64,000 nt of DNA. Source: Guillardia theta CCMP2712. Lineage: Eukaryota > Cryptophyceae > Pyrenomonadales > Geminigeraceae. Position numbers and translations under genes: made by a program. Of this stretch, positions 25,661-35,886 are shown piece after piece. The stretch's first letter is position 1. Each line of letters starts with the position of its first letter. Under the pieces are notes generated by a model, which was given only the letters and a program-made list of their open reading frames with translations, did not search any database and was not told the origin of the DNA. The DNA is taken from assembly GCF_000315625.1 (NCBI RefSeq), contig NW_005434637.1, positions 319,985-383,984 of the forward strand. Reading direction: 5' to 3'.

Positions 25661-26723
25661 TACGGTCGACATTATGAATAGCGGGGTGGTCGCTAGTACG
25701 ACACAGAATTATCGCAAGGGCAGCAAATCCTGTACTTGATCAAACATATGTTTGAATATTCACATGATATTTTCAAATCAAAGGATATTTTGCAACTAAG
25801 ACATTTGGATCTCCTGAAGTTAGACGATAAAATAACCCATACTTGAAAATCTGATCCCCCACTTTCCAGTCTGGAGGGGAAGGAATGGAAAGCGGGAGGC
25901 GTGAGGAGTAAGAGGCGAGATAGGAGAGACGAGGACGAGGACGAGAACATGAGAGGGAAGTACATGAAGCTTGAGGACAGAAGGGAGAAGGAGGAGAGAA
26001 GGAGGAGGAGAAGATGAAGACGAGGAACGCTATGCTGAGTCGTGGGATGGAATCTGAGGCGATCGATATAGGTGACAAGAGCGAGGACGGTGATTGAGGA
26101 GGAGGTAGATGATGAGACTGGAGATCGAGGAGCGTCAGAGACAAAAGAGTCAAGAGGCAAATCACCCAATCAGAAAGGGGGGGGGGTAAAAGGAGCAGGT
26201 AATTTAATGCCAGAAAGAGATGGAGAGGGAGAGGCAAGTTGGAGGGCTCCTCAGGGGGAGGCGTATCAAAGGAATGAAACAGGAGGGTTGATATCCGAGG
26301 ATGGAACTGCTAGAGGCTCTTCATCTCCGCTGATCTCCTGCACTTGCATTTCTTCCGCACTTCATTGACTAAGTTCAACTTCTCAGTGAACGAGCGTCAA
26401 AAGTGATAGCATTTGGCATACACATAAGACGACAGCAACGCCGGCTCTCAGTGCCTACAATCCAAGTTTTTGAATCGTCAAGAACAAACAAGTGGGATCA
26501 GGTCTTCGCTTCTCTGGTTTTATTGCTCCACAGCTGCTCTGATGATGCTCAGCTTGTAGACAGTTTCACGGCAGCATGTCGAGAGAAAATGGGGTCAGAG
26601 ATGAGCCTCTGGATAATTTCTTTGCATTCTCGATGGGCAGGTTGATCATATCTCTATGTCATATTATGCTGCGTTGTTTACATGGCGGTTGATTAGACAC
26701 CAACGCCTTGGATCGGATTCAAA
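25661..26723. other. About 1 kb without a supportable gene
   Basis: Contains a purine-rich tract on + (25865-26260, GAGGAGGAG and GAGAGGGAG) and a G9 run at 26176-26184. Open frames on both strands here are low-complexity. The polarity of the tract would fit introns or the 5' end of a minus-strand gene. I cannot anchor an exon. Confidence 0.4.
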
Positions 26724-28171
26724 AATGAAAATGATGTCGGACGACATCATGAAAGAAATACTGAAATATTTCATTTGTACGTTTTATTCAGTATGCATGC
26801 TTTACTGCTTTGGACTGAAGGAATCTCAGTGGGATGGGACTCGAATTATGCTTCATGGAATATGATTTTCAACAACAACGACAAGAGCGTAGTCGATATA
26901 AATGGTGGACACAGAGTGAGTTTTATATGCTCCATGCTCTTAAATGCCATGACTGTGATATTGAACCGCAGGGAACAGTGATTGCAACGACTTCTTTTGT
27001 GACTGGAACTCATTATTGGGAGGTTGAACGACCCAAGTTGCGAATCATGACCCCCGATGTCCTAAATCAAGCGTCAGGTTTCTGTTCAAGACATGCGAAC
27101 TTTGTGTGTCGGAGTCACCGAAATGCCAAGTGAGACGCATACTGATCAACAAGTCATGTTGTCATCTATTGTGATAATTCATTCATCCAGAGAATCCGCG
27201 ATCTCTGAGTGACAAGTGGCTTGGAGAGATTGGTTACGGCATCAGCTCGTCAAATTGTTCTGGTCTCAGTACTTCTCCTTATTGGTTGGAAATTTGACGC
27301 AGTTCCAGACGGTACAGCATTTCTTTGGAGCAAGGAACAATTGTCGACATCGACGGTATTCTCTTTTCCTGCATGCCTACCCCCCTGCTCCCTCCTCGCT
27401 CTCCTGCGAGACCTGGCCCCTGCTCACATCACGGCGCAGTTGAAGGGCTTCACACAAAAGCAAACTGTCGGGCTACTGCTGGACATGGACAAGTATGATC
27501 GCACGCTAGATCTCTATGTGGACGGGACGCGAGTTGGGACAGCCTTCAGCAAGTGCGCTTCTCCTGGGAATATGTTTGATGCTGACGTCATGGGCAGGCT
27601 GCCTCCTGGTCCCTTGTATCCTGCATGCTCCAACGGCTTCGACAAGGCGTTCTGCCGCGGGTTTGACTGTGACGTGAAGCTGCCGTCTACGTGACTTTAT
27701 GGGCAGACTCACCATCAAGCTCGAGCTCCCCATCCCGAGAGATTTCGCCAAGAACAAGGAGATTCGAAAGAAGGAGCAGGCGAAGGTTCGCTCGTGAGCA
27801 TGAAAGACATGGAGCAGGACTGACGGAAGGTCTGTGCACAGGGAGGAACGAAGGGAAACTATCAGAACGGTATCTTTTCTCGCTGCTCACAGCATTATCC
27901 TGATTCTCCGATCCGTCAGGTGAAGCCACTGGCATCCTTGGCCCGCACGATCACACAGCAGGACCTGTGGGATCCGCGGTACGATCGCATGCTCGGTCAC
28001 AGGACCCGCCTGATGAGCATGTTTGCAGCCTCCGACGACAGGAAGCCAAGTTGGCTCGCTGCCTGCTTCGTCCACCGCTACCACTTCGGCAGCAGATATT
28101 ATGAAAGCAACTACTCCAACTGCTGCCTCCATGCTCGCCCAACCCCCTGCGACTTTGAAGAAATGAAATGA
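26724..28171 (+). CDS. SPRY-domain protein
   Basis: Small + strand exons carry the SPRY/B30.2 sequence order: GWDSNYASWNMIFNNNDKSV (about 26833), GTVIATTSFVTGTHYWEV (about 26970-27023), MRTLCVGVTEMP (about 27090-27125), and LSDKWLGEIGYGISSSNC (about 27205-27255). These are followed by FTQKQTVGLLLDMDKYDRTL, DLYVDGTRVGTAF and GPLYPACSNGF (27440-27645). The HYWEV motif, the GVLLD-like strand with DLYVDG, and GPLYPA are hallmarks of the fold, which binds protein ligands. Probable further exons add a Lys-rich helix (KNKEIRKKEQAK, about 27712-27785) and a C-terminal exon 27921-28171 ending NCCLHARPTPCDFEEMK. The start (about 26724, MKMMSDDIMKEIL) and the last two exons are less certain than the domain. 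Confidence 0.65.
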
Positions 28172-29559
28172 AAGAATTGAAGATGAATCAATGAATGAAC
28201 TATGAAACATGCTATGGCTCCATATTTCTAGATTAATCCATGTAAATCTATCGTCGAAACGATGTTTACATGTGATCGAATAGATCAAGGTGAGACACAA
28301 GCGGAGAGAATATACTTGTGAACAATCAGCAGAAATGATATCTTTCACTATTTATCTACAAAATATCACCAAATGTTCAAATACAACTTAGTTTCAGCGT
28401 AGTTTTGGATCTCAAACGCTTTGTTCTGTACATGACTTTTCCAAATATCTTGATACAACAGTTCCTGATTTCCCTTGCTCGGCTGAAGGAAAATTCCAGG
28501 GGTAGGATCGCTTGCTGCCCGGCTCCATTCACATGTAGATGCACCATGGAAGCATGGGATAGAGCACTCCCCCTCGGATTTCCCTCGGGTTAGGATACCC
28601 GCTGGTTTCAGCAAGTTCCCGTCCCCATGCTGCGGGGCAGCTTTCCGCTCAGAGTTCGAAAAATTTTGTGCCTGAAGTTGTGCTGGTCCAAGAATGGTAT
28701 CTGATGCATACAATTTGACGTGCTTGGTCATGCTGCCAAATTTCTATCCAGTTTGATTGCGACTACTTTCAAAGAGACCCAGCCCAGAGAGCAAGTAGAA
28801 GCAGAAGCGGTCGCACTTGGAGACAGGCGAGGGACCGAAGACGAACAAGAATCAGCAGTGAAGTTGAGGAAGAAGCGTTGGGGATTCGGGAAGATACAAT
28901 GGGGGCTGAAGGAATCACAAAGGAGCGGAGGAGGAGGTAGGCAGATTGATTAGGGAAGGTCGAGCGAGATGACGCCAGATTGCGAAAAAATATCTTTTCA
29001 ATAATTACACAACAAGGCAGTGCGCCTCGGCTTTCAATTATGGAAAATAAAAAGACAGTGTTTTATTTTGTGATTTTGTATAGTTCCATAGGCAACAGAT
29101 GCCCTGCTGCTGACAAAGCAGGGTTTAGATAGGGCTTCCCATAACCGAAATATGTCAGCATTATGGAGTTTCAATGTCATCAAACGCAGGGGAGGAGCAA
29201 ACCAAAGAACAAAAAGCGCAACGGTTCACGGTTTAGGCCCCGAAATTCGATTGGAAGCGGCGTCAGATGGTGGCTGCCTGCAGTCATGGAGTAACTGAAT
29301 GACACGTATATTTTTTTAAAAAAAAGGTCCACATGTGTCCGGTCACGAGGCACTATGGCTGTCCTTTTTGTTTTCACTCAAATACATCACTTTACTTGCA
29401 TCTTGGCTTCAGTTATCGGGTCACAGAGCCCATATGCCCCGCTCGGACCTCTCGGTGACATTGCGGCAAACGGTCACGTGCACGAAGCGGCAAAGTTCAA
29501 CCCGTTGCACCCAGTGACCACTACTACTTACACTACTGTAAAGGCGCTTGAACCGTTTT

Positions 29560-29860
29560 ACGCAGGGCCTCAGCCGAGCGCCGGGCCGCGCTGTGCCCGG
29601 CCAGGACCGGGGGGGACTTCCGAAGTTCGAGTCCCGGGCCGTCCGATCTCTGCGGCCTCGGACGGTCCGTGCTCACTGCAACCGAGCTCGGAGCTTGACT
29701 CAGTGAGGCTCTGCCGGCGGGCCCGGGGTGTGCAGTCGGTGGCACCGGCGTCGGAGCTTGAGGGCTCAGTCACTGCCTCTACCAGTCGGAGTGGCGGGCC
29801 GCCGGCCCGGGCCGCGGCGGGCCCGGAAAATCGCCCGGTGACTTAGATGACCGACCGTGA
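29560..29860. repeat. GC-rich island (copy 2)
   Basis: GC-rich, non-coding, with repeated GACTCAGTGAG, GCTCAGTCACTGCC and CACTCAG elements and GGGCCGCCGGCCCGGGCC-type palindromic GC runs. It changes abruptly to AT-rich sequence at about 29870, then to the C-rich tract. Confidence 0.6.
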
Positions 29861-29959
29861 CTCTGGTACTTCACTCAGCGGCAGTTTTTGGAGAGCTGAA
29901 CTTTTGCGAACAGAGGTGAACATCTTCCGACTGAAAGTTTTCAGAGGTTCTACTTTTCA

Positions 29960-30980
29960 ATATTCGTACCCCACCCCCTACCCCCATTTCCTCAAACTTT
30001 ACTCAAATTTAAATTAAAAATGATTGTTGTTAGCAACTCTCTTGTTATGACCCCCTTTTTGTCGACCCCTACCATATACCCATTGAAGGTACAATTGTAC
30101 CCTACCTACTGTCGGTATCTTCGGAATCTCCAGCTGAGCAGGGTACCCCACCTATACCCTCTACGCACACAAGAAATCATTGTCACTCCTACTACAAAAT
30201 ACCACCCCACCATAGTCACTGCTGCTTTAGTCTGCACCACCCTACCTCGTACACTTGAACTATTCAAATATTGGTCAAGCACCACCCACCCCCATCGACA
30301 AATCTCGGGGTCCCCCTCGCACAACAGCAAATTGGGACCACCTTACCATGGTTTTTAGCAGGAAATATACCGGTACTTTTGGATTCGCCTCCAAAAATGC
30401 GAACTCTGCTTGCTGTGACTACCCACCCCTCAGACTCTAGCTTCTGTGAACAGAACTCTTTTCGAATTTCCTTGTTCCTCTGCTGGTAGTACGACCACCC
30501 ACCCCCGTCCAAAGGAGACCTTCCCATAATGCATCCTTTTTGTGCCCATACCGAATGTTGTACCACCGGTACTTTTTCCTTTCACCCACCCACCCACCCC
30601 GGTCGGAATCGGCTGAGATCGCTGCTACAACTCCGTGCAAATTTGCTCCTGTCTTCTTCCACCCCCAGTCATCGATCCCTTGACGTCGTTGGTACCTCTT
30701 GCTTTCCCACTTACCCCGCTTCGATCCTTCCTCTCCTTCCCCCACTCCCTCGCTCTCCCTCCTTGCCCTCCTCACTCTCCTCTCTCTCCTCCTCCTACTT
30801 CCTTGTTCTGTACCACCATTATGGCCGCCACTGCCTGCTAAACTTTTCCCGAGCCCTCCTGTTCCCCGCACACAAAATTCTATTTCATCCTCTGAGCTCA
30901 AGCAGCCCAGCCTTCCCAACCACGTCAACTTATAACATACCTACTTCTCTCGCAAATCCTTTCCTGCTGTGACAACTCGC
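29960..30980 (+). repeat. CACCC/TACCCC-rich tract
   Basis: About 1 kb of sequence in which CCACCC, TACCCC and CACCCC words recur without a strict period. It has palindromes such as GGTACAATTGTACC (about 30088-30101) and two ACCGGTAC sites (30369, 30565). Comparable tracts occur at 50430-50720, 58478-58580 and 61850-61965, and reversed at 9243-9400. Confidence 0.55.
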
Positions 30981-31229
30981 TGAAAGTGAACCCTCCCCTT
31001 GATTCTCATAGCGGCACTAGATTCTTTGTTATCGGCTGTACTTTCTTATCCCGAAATATTGGCACGCAACTTTCGTCGTCGACAAGCTTGGATCTGTATC
31101 TTCTGTGAGTGCAACTTGGATCGCAAAAGACTGGACCTCATTCGTTACCTGTGACATTCTAGACGAATCTCGGTCTGTGAATGGGCTTACATTTTACTTG
31201 CTGAGTCACGAGACAACTTGAAGACTCTC

Positions 31230-31586
31230 ATGGTACCGACGGGAAACAATTCCCGAAAGAAAGTTGAGGACTGGATAGAACAGTCTCAGGTTTACCGCAA
31301 TGTACAAACAGTTTCGCAGGGCTCGCACCCTCCTGCTATCACGACGGACTTGACCTCGTATCTCGGGGATTTCGGTGGAATTCTAAAGTCTGCATTCGAT
31401 TGGACGTTGCACAGCGTTGATGATGTGAGAGGAGATTCGAGCTCTGAGCAGCTTTCAGCTGAAGATAAGCCATCCCCTGTAGCAAGCAAACCACACTTGA
31501 GGAATGGCAACATTGCAATCTTCGAGCCAACCAAGCCTCACAAGCTCTCGAAATCCAACTCTCTTACTTCAGTCAGCAGGAAGTAA
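31230..31586 (+). CDS. Small unknown protein (118 aa)
   Basis: ORF from ATG 31230 (MVPTGNNSRKKVEDWIEQSQ) to TAA 31586. Composition is ordinary, with a central YLGDFGGILKSAFDWTLHS segment and a Ser/Lys-rich end (KLSKSNSLTSVSRK). It is not low-complexity and does not come from a repeat, so it is probably genuine. No family is recognised, and upstream exons cannot be excluded. It is followed by an AT-richer region (31590-32240) with no further gene evidence. Confidence 0.5.
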   Translation: MVPTGNNSRKKVEDWIEQSQVYRNVQTVSQGSHPPAITTDLTSYLGDFGGILKSAFDWTLHSVDDVRGDSSSEQLSAEDKPSPVASKPHLRNGNIAIFEPTKPHKLSKSNSLTSVSRK

Positions 31587-32243
31587 AACATCCCAGCGAA
31601 AGTAAGACACAGATGTGCGAGGATCGCAATGTTCGATCTGAGCTACGTTGCCTTGTGAAAGGACCTTTCTGAGGTTTCCCTTCGACAGTGGACGGAGCAT
31701 GTTATGTGCGCACTAGTGATCAAATCCTGTTGTTACCATCGCGATGGTGCCCAATTCTTCTCAGCTGCTTGCAAAACTTGTATTGATTCGGGATCAGCCG
31801 AGTTTGTTAAGCCGTGATTATTATTTCAAGTTCAAGGTCAATTTGTTGGAGTTGTATTGTACAAAGTTGTTGAATGCTGCCTTTTTTGTTTCTGTATTTG
31901 GTACACTAGTAACTTTAGGAAGTTTCCCAGTGGTGTGCAATGTGAAGTCGAAATATCTCTTTTTCTGTGAGAATCATGAATAAACGAGAAAATACAAACA
32001 ACGCAATAACAACTCTATCTTATATAGCCTTCATCGCTAGCAAATTGCAAGTGCCTGCTCAACAAAACATTATCAGTCTACATCAAGCTACTCAATCTAC
32101 GAGGTCGATTTGACATTGTCAGGTACGATCTACTCAGTGCCTGCTTCCTTCCACCTGCCTTCCCCTCCATTTCCTGTCCTTGCAATCAGAGAAGCAAAAA
32201 AAAGTCATTCGCATATCAAGGTACTGGCTGCCATCTCAGCGGG

Positions 32244-33468
32244 ATGCGCGGGAAGAAAGGAACGAGTTCGCATAATGCTCGGGAGGAGATCGAAATCGAT
32301 TCGGCCGGAGTGTACGAAGGTCATGCCAGCAACGGAGCTCAACGACCTGTTGTTCCCCTCCCCTCGGAGCCCACGTGAAAACCTAGATTGAGGGCTTTGA
32401 CTCGAATGGCTGAGACGAGCTTGAAACAGGCTGACGAACGGAGCTGACCACAAGGAGGAGGAGGAGGAGGAGGAGGAGAATGGTTTCGAGCACGTCCCCT
32501 CCCCTAAGAACGTCAATGGCAAGAAAAAGCAAAAGGTTATATGCGCAACGCTGGCATGACCACTCTCCCTTCAAAATAAGCTGATCCCGCTATTTATCAG
32601 GAAGAGGAAGAGGAGGAGGATGAAGAGGAGGAGGAGGATGACGACGACCTTGCTGAGAAATTCACAGAGGTCTGTTGACGTTCATCCTGAGCTCTTTCCT
32701 CCTGCTGCTAACGTGAGAGCGCGCAAGGCCTTCAACCAGGTTGACACGGAAGGCGAAGGTCTGATCCTGGCAGAGCAGCTGGGATTGGTCCTAGAGATCC
32801 TCGGCATCGTCGTGGGACAAGAGGAGCTGGAGGAGCTGATAGCAGATATGACGGATGACCTGGATGGAGGGACAGCAGGGACTATTCTGCTGGATGACTT
32901 TGTCGAGGTTTGCTAGGACGGCGCGATCGCCTTTTGTTCTCACGTTTGCGATGTTAGGTGATGATAGCAAGGCACAAAGGGTGATGTCATAACGAGGAGT
33001 AAGAGGGGATGGTGGTCGTGATTGCAGTTTTCTTGTTTGTGCAGACAAGAGCTGTCGGATGAAGAGTTGAAAGAAGCTTTCTCGGTCTTCGACGTTGACG
33101 ACGTCGGGTTCATCACGGCCAAGGACGTTCGCGCAGTCCTCCTCCTCCTCCTGGATCTGCAGACAAAGGTCTGTGCTATCATACGCACTCCTTCCCCTCC
33201 ATCTGATTGAACACATCAGCCTGAAGAGATTGATGAGATGTTCAAAGCTACAACAAGGGATCCACAGGTATTCATTTCATGCAATCATGCAGACTGTCTG
33301 GTCGAGCTCCATGGCAGGGGCGGGTTACCTACGAAGAGTTCCGCGACATCATACGATGGCGTCCTCCGACCATGAAGCTCGCCAGCAGTGAGTTGCGGTA
33401 TGAGAGCAGAGATTTGGACATGATACGATCTTGCAGCCGGCAAAGCGGACGAGAAGCAAAAGGCATAA
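32244..33468 (+). CDS. Centrin/calmodulin-like EF-hand protein with acidic leader
   Basis: ATG 32244 (MRGKKGTSSHNAREEIEID). Exons at about 32440-32535 and 32601-32670 encode poly-Glu and EEEEDDDDLAEKF. The next exons give an EF-hand pair: ARKAFNQVDTEGEGLILAEQ with LGIVVGQEELEELIADM (about 32728-32908), then LSDEELKEAFSVFDVDDVGF with ITAKDVRAVLLLL (33044-33168). A last pair member reads PEEIDEMF and VTYEEFRDII. A final mini-exon gives KADEKQKA, with a TAA at 33468. The EELKEAF and VFDxDxxGFI signature is that of the calmodulin/centrin/troponin C superfamily. The first loop (DTEGEGLI) and a degenerate last loop make full Ca binding doubtful. An acidic leader like this is unusual for centrin. 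Confidence 0.7.
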
Positions 33469-34079
33469 AACTCAAACTTTACAGTCTTGTTACAAACATG
33501 CACTATACACTGAAACCTTACAGTCCTCAGGTGTGGGGTCTTGAGCCCCCTTCTATCTGTGCCTTCTCTTCTCTGGTCTTTTCTCCCTTGAGGAAGTGAC
33601 TTTACAATGTTGAACGATTGCCTCTCGTACGATTTCCCTTCCGACGTTCCCTTCCTGCTCCCTTTGCATACTAGTGAGGGCAGAACTGCCTGACAAGATC
33701 CCCCTTACCATCCTAACGCCGAAACAGACATGCAGAACTCGGCAGCGTTACAGGATCGCAAGCTTCAGAGACAAGTCAGAGGTGGTTTCTTCCCTGTGAC
33801 CCGCCTGTCCTCACCTGCTTGCCGGCACTAGCAGCCTCAGCATCCACACGAGACACTCCACCTCGCTCCTGCCAATGTCTCGTGACTCCCCTCGTAGATC
33901 TCTCTGGAGTCCAGGGTCACACAACACTCTGGCACTTTGTTACAGAGCAAGCATGAGGACCGTAAGATCCTTGATCAAGGGAAGGTAGAGATTGAACAGG
34001 AAGCAGTCAGCCAGGTCTTGCGTCAGCTCTTGACGTCCACTGTTGGCGGCGCATCCTCTGCAAACGACCTGAGGCTCCA
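33469..34079. other. Intergenic stretch
   Basis: About 600 bp between convergent gene ends. No open frame or repeat is worth calling; a short + frame at 33937-34119 has no support. Confidence 0.4.
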
Positions 34080-34872
34080 TCAGATTCTGAACGCACGGAT
34101 CTCAATCGTCTTCACGTAGAGATCGAGGCTCGTCCATCGATACCCTTGAGGGCTAGGAGGAGGGCTTGACGGCACATCAGACACCAAGTGGCAATGAACC
34201 CCTACAAAGCTCACCATACATCTCCATCTGAAGGAGAGCCTGCTGCGGTGAAGAGATGCAGCAGCGCTCCGTACCTCAGCATGCAAACCCTCTTACATGT
34301 GGTGACATACTGTGCAGGTAGAGGATCTTGCTCGAAACTCCTGGCGCACGCCTCGAAGTCTCCTGCCTCCTTCATCCGAGCAACGAGGCGCTCTTTCAGA
34401 TCGAGCACTTGGCTGGTGAGCGACAGCAGGAGAACCTGACCTCAGAGTCATCCCCACCAACGTTCGTCAGTGAAAATCTGCTCACTTGCATCCCGACGGT
34501 GTCCTCCTGCTCCCCATCCATGTCGTTTTCCTCATGCTTGGCGATCTCCCTCTTCTCCTCGAGACTCCCCTCCCCGCTCAACCGCCATGGCCTCGATCTG
34601 TCACGCCCTACGACAGGGCCCAGGAACTCGACGGGGTGCACCAGGAGGGGCTCGTAGAGAGGAGGAGCTACCAGCAAGGTTGGCCTGCAGAACGAAGATC
34701 GGTTCGAGATGGCGAGGTCGCGCTTTCAAGGATCTCACCCGATCGGCTGCTTGCTGCATGGGTTCAAGGTCGGGAGAGGAAGGCTCCGCATGAAGCACAT
34801 CTGCATGCTTCGGCTCTCGGGGTCTTGGGAGGACTTGACGTACAGCCGGTGGACGCTAGGGATCCGGGGCCT
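34080..34872 (-). CDS. Unknown multi-exon protein (5' end not resolved)
   Basis: Minus-strand exons with clean splice sites. 34739-34872 ends at a GTGAGA donor and includes VHRLYVKSSQDPESRS. 34486-34684 has a CTGCAG acceptor and GTGAGC donor and includes VAPPLYEPLLVHPVEFLGPV. 34311-34435 has a GTCAG acceptor and GTATGT donor and includes LLSLTSQVLDLKERLVARMK. The terminal exon ends WTSLDLYVKTIEIRAFRI with a stop at 34080. No family is recognised. Purine-rich tracts on + at 34905-34960 and 35070-35250 are CT-rich in this gene's sense direction. They therefore look like further upstream introns, so the gene probably starts beyond 35250. The opposite strand of 34709-34880 is also open and was the main alternative. 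Confidence 0.5.
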
Positions 34873-35059
34873 CTGTGTGGTGGTGAGCACCAAAAGGAAG
34901 AGTATAGATCGGGAGAGGGAGGGAGGGAGGGAGGGAGGGAGGGGAGGGAGGGAGGAGCACAATGCAGGATCGGCTCCCATGTACTAGAGAACAGGAGGGA
35001 TTCATGAAAGACGAAGGGAGAAACTGGAAGGTATGGTATGTCGTGAGGAGCTGGAAGGA

Positions 35060-35250
35060 TCAGGGCAGTGGAGTGGAGTGGAGTGGAGGGGAGGGGAGGG
35101 GAGGGGAGGAGAGGAGAGGAGAGAGGAGAGGAGAGGAGAGAGGAGAGGAGAGAGGAGGGAGGAGGGGAGAGGGGAGGAGAGGAGACATGGGAGGAGGGGA
35201 GGGGAGGGGAGGGGAGAGACAAGGAGAGGAGAGAGAAGGGGGGAGGAGGT
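35060..35250. repeat. GGAGAGGAGAGG purine tract
   Basis: Irregular GGGGA/GGAGA repeats, CT-rich on the minus strand. Probably an intron or the 5' region of the minus-strand gene ending at 34080. Confidence 0.7.
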
Positions 35251-35333
35251 TGTTAGGAAGGTCTCTGCCCACCTCCGCTCTCCCCGACATTATTCCACCC
35301 AGCGCTTGTACCCCAACCCATCAAAAATCTATG

Positions 35334-35350
35334 AAATGTACCGGTATATA
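35334..35350. repeat. GTACCGGT dispersed repeat (copy)
   Basis: AAATGTACCGGTAT context, matching the copy at 25565-25577. It is flanked by TACCCCAACCCATC upstream, a link to the C-rich tract texture. Confidence 0.45.
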
Positions 35351-35579
35351 CACATATCTACATTGTACCTCCTGCGTTCTGCAGGCCGCCCATGGACGTC
35401 GTAGCGAATGCAATGCCGGTATTGGAAGCGAGGACGCAGAGGAGGAGGAGGAAGGAGGAGGAGGAGAGTGCATGAAACCAGGAGCAGCTAGGCAGGGAAG
35501 ATGTTGGCTGAAGGGGGTCGAAGGTGGAGGAAGATGTCCTTGAAGGCATGCCGTCTAGAAGGATGAGGACAGGAGCAGG

Positions 35580-35850
35580 CAAGGGAGGGAGGGAAGGAAG
35601 GAGGGAGGGAGGGAGGGAGGGAGGGAGGGAAGGAGGGAGCGAGCGAGGGAGGGAGGGAGGGAGGGAGGGAGGGAGCGAGGGAGCGAGGGAGCGAGGGAGC
35701 GAGGGAGGGAGCGAGGGAGCGAGGGAGCGAGGGAGGTCAGGGAGGGAGGTCAGGGAGGGAGGGGAGGGAGGGAGGCGAGTGAGGGAGGGAGGTCAGGGAG
35801 GGAGGTCAGGGAGGGAGGTCAGGGAGGGAGGGAGGGAGAGGGTATCAAAG
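35580..35850. repeat. (GGGA)n/(GCGAGGGA)n satellite-like tract
   Basis: About 270 bp built of GGGA and GCGA tetramers, then a higher-order GGTCAGGGAGGGA unit repeated several times. It lies directly upstream of the BTB gene acceptor (35886). It is purine-rich on +, so it is not a typical + strand intron here. Confidence 0.85.
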
Positions 35851-35886
35851 GGTCTCCACCATTAGCTATCTCATGCTGCTCTGTAG

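Larger units (their letters stand above)
28172..31229. other. 3-kb gene-poor, repeat-rich interval
   Basis: No exon with domain or convincing splice logic. A 121-codon minus frame (28366-28731) and a 77-codon plus frame (28720-28953) have no recognisable features. AT-rich sequence (28970-29340) is followed by a GC island (29560-29860) and a long CACCC/TACCCC-rich tract (29960-30980). Confidence 0.5.

Noticed and set aside
28366-28953. Two opposite frames of 121 and 77 codons as genes
   Set aside because: No recognisable motif, no splice context, ordinary chance length for this base composition.
34590-34880. Plus-strand gene opposite the minus exons at 34.5-34.9 kb
   Set aside because: Both strands are open, but only the minus strand has a chain of three exons with clean donors and acceptors, and flanking tracts have minus-strand intron polarity.
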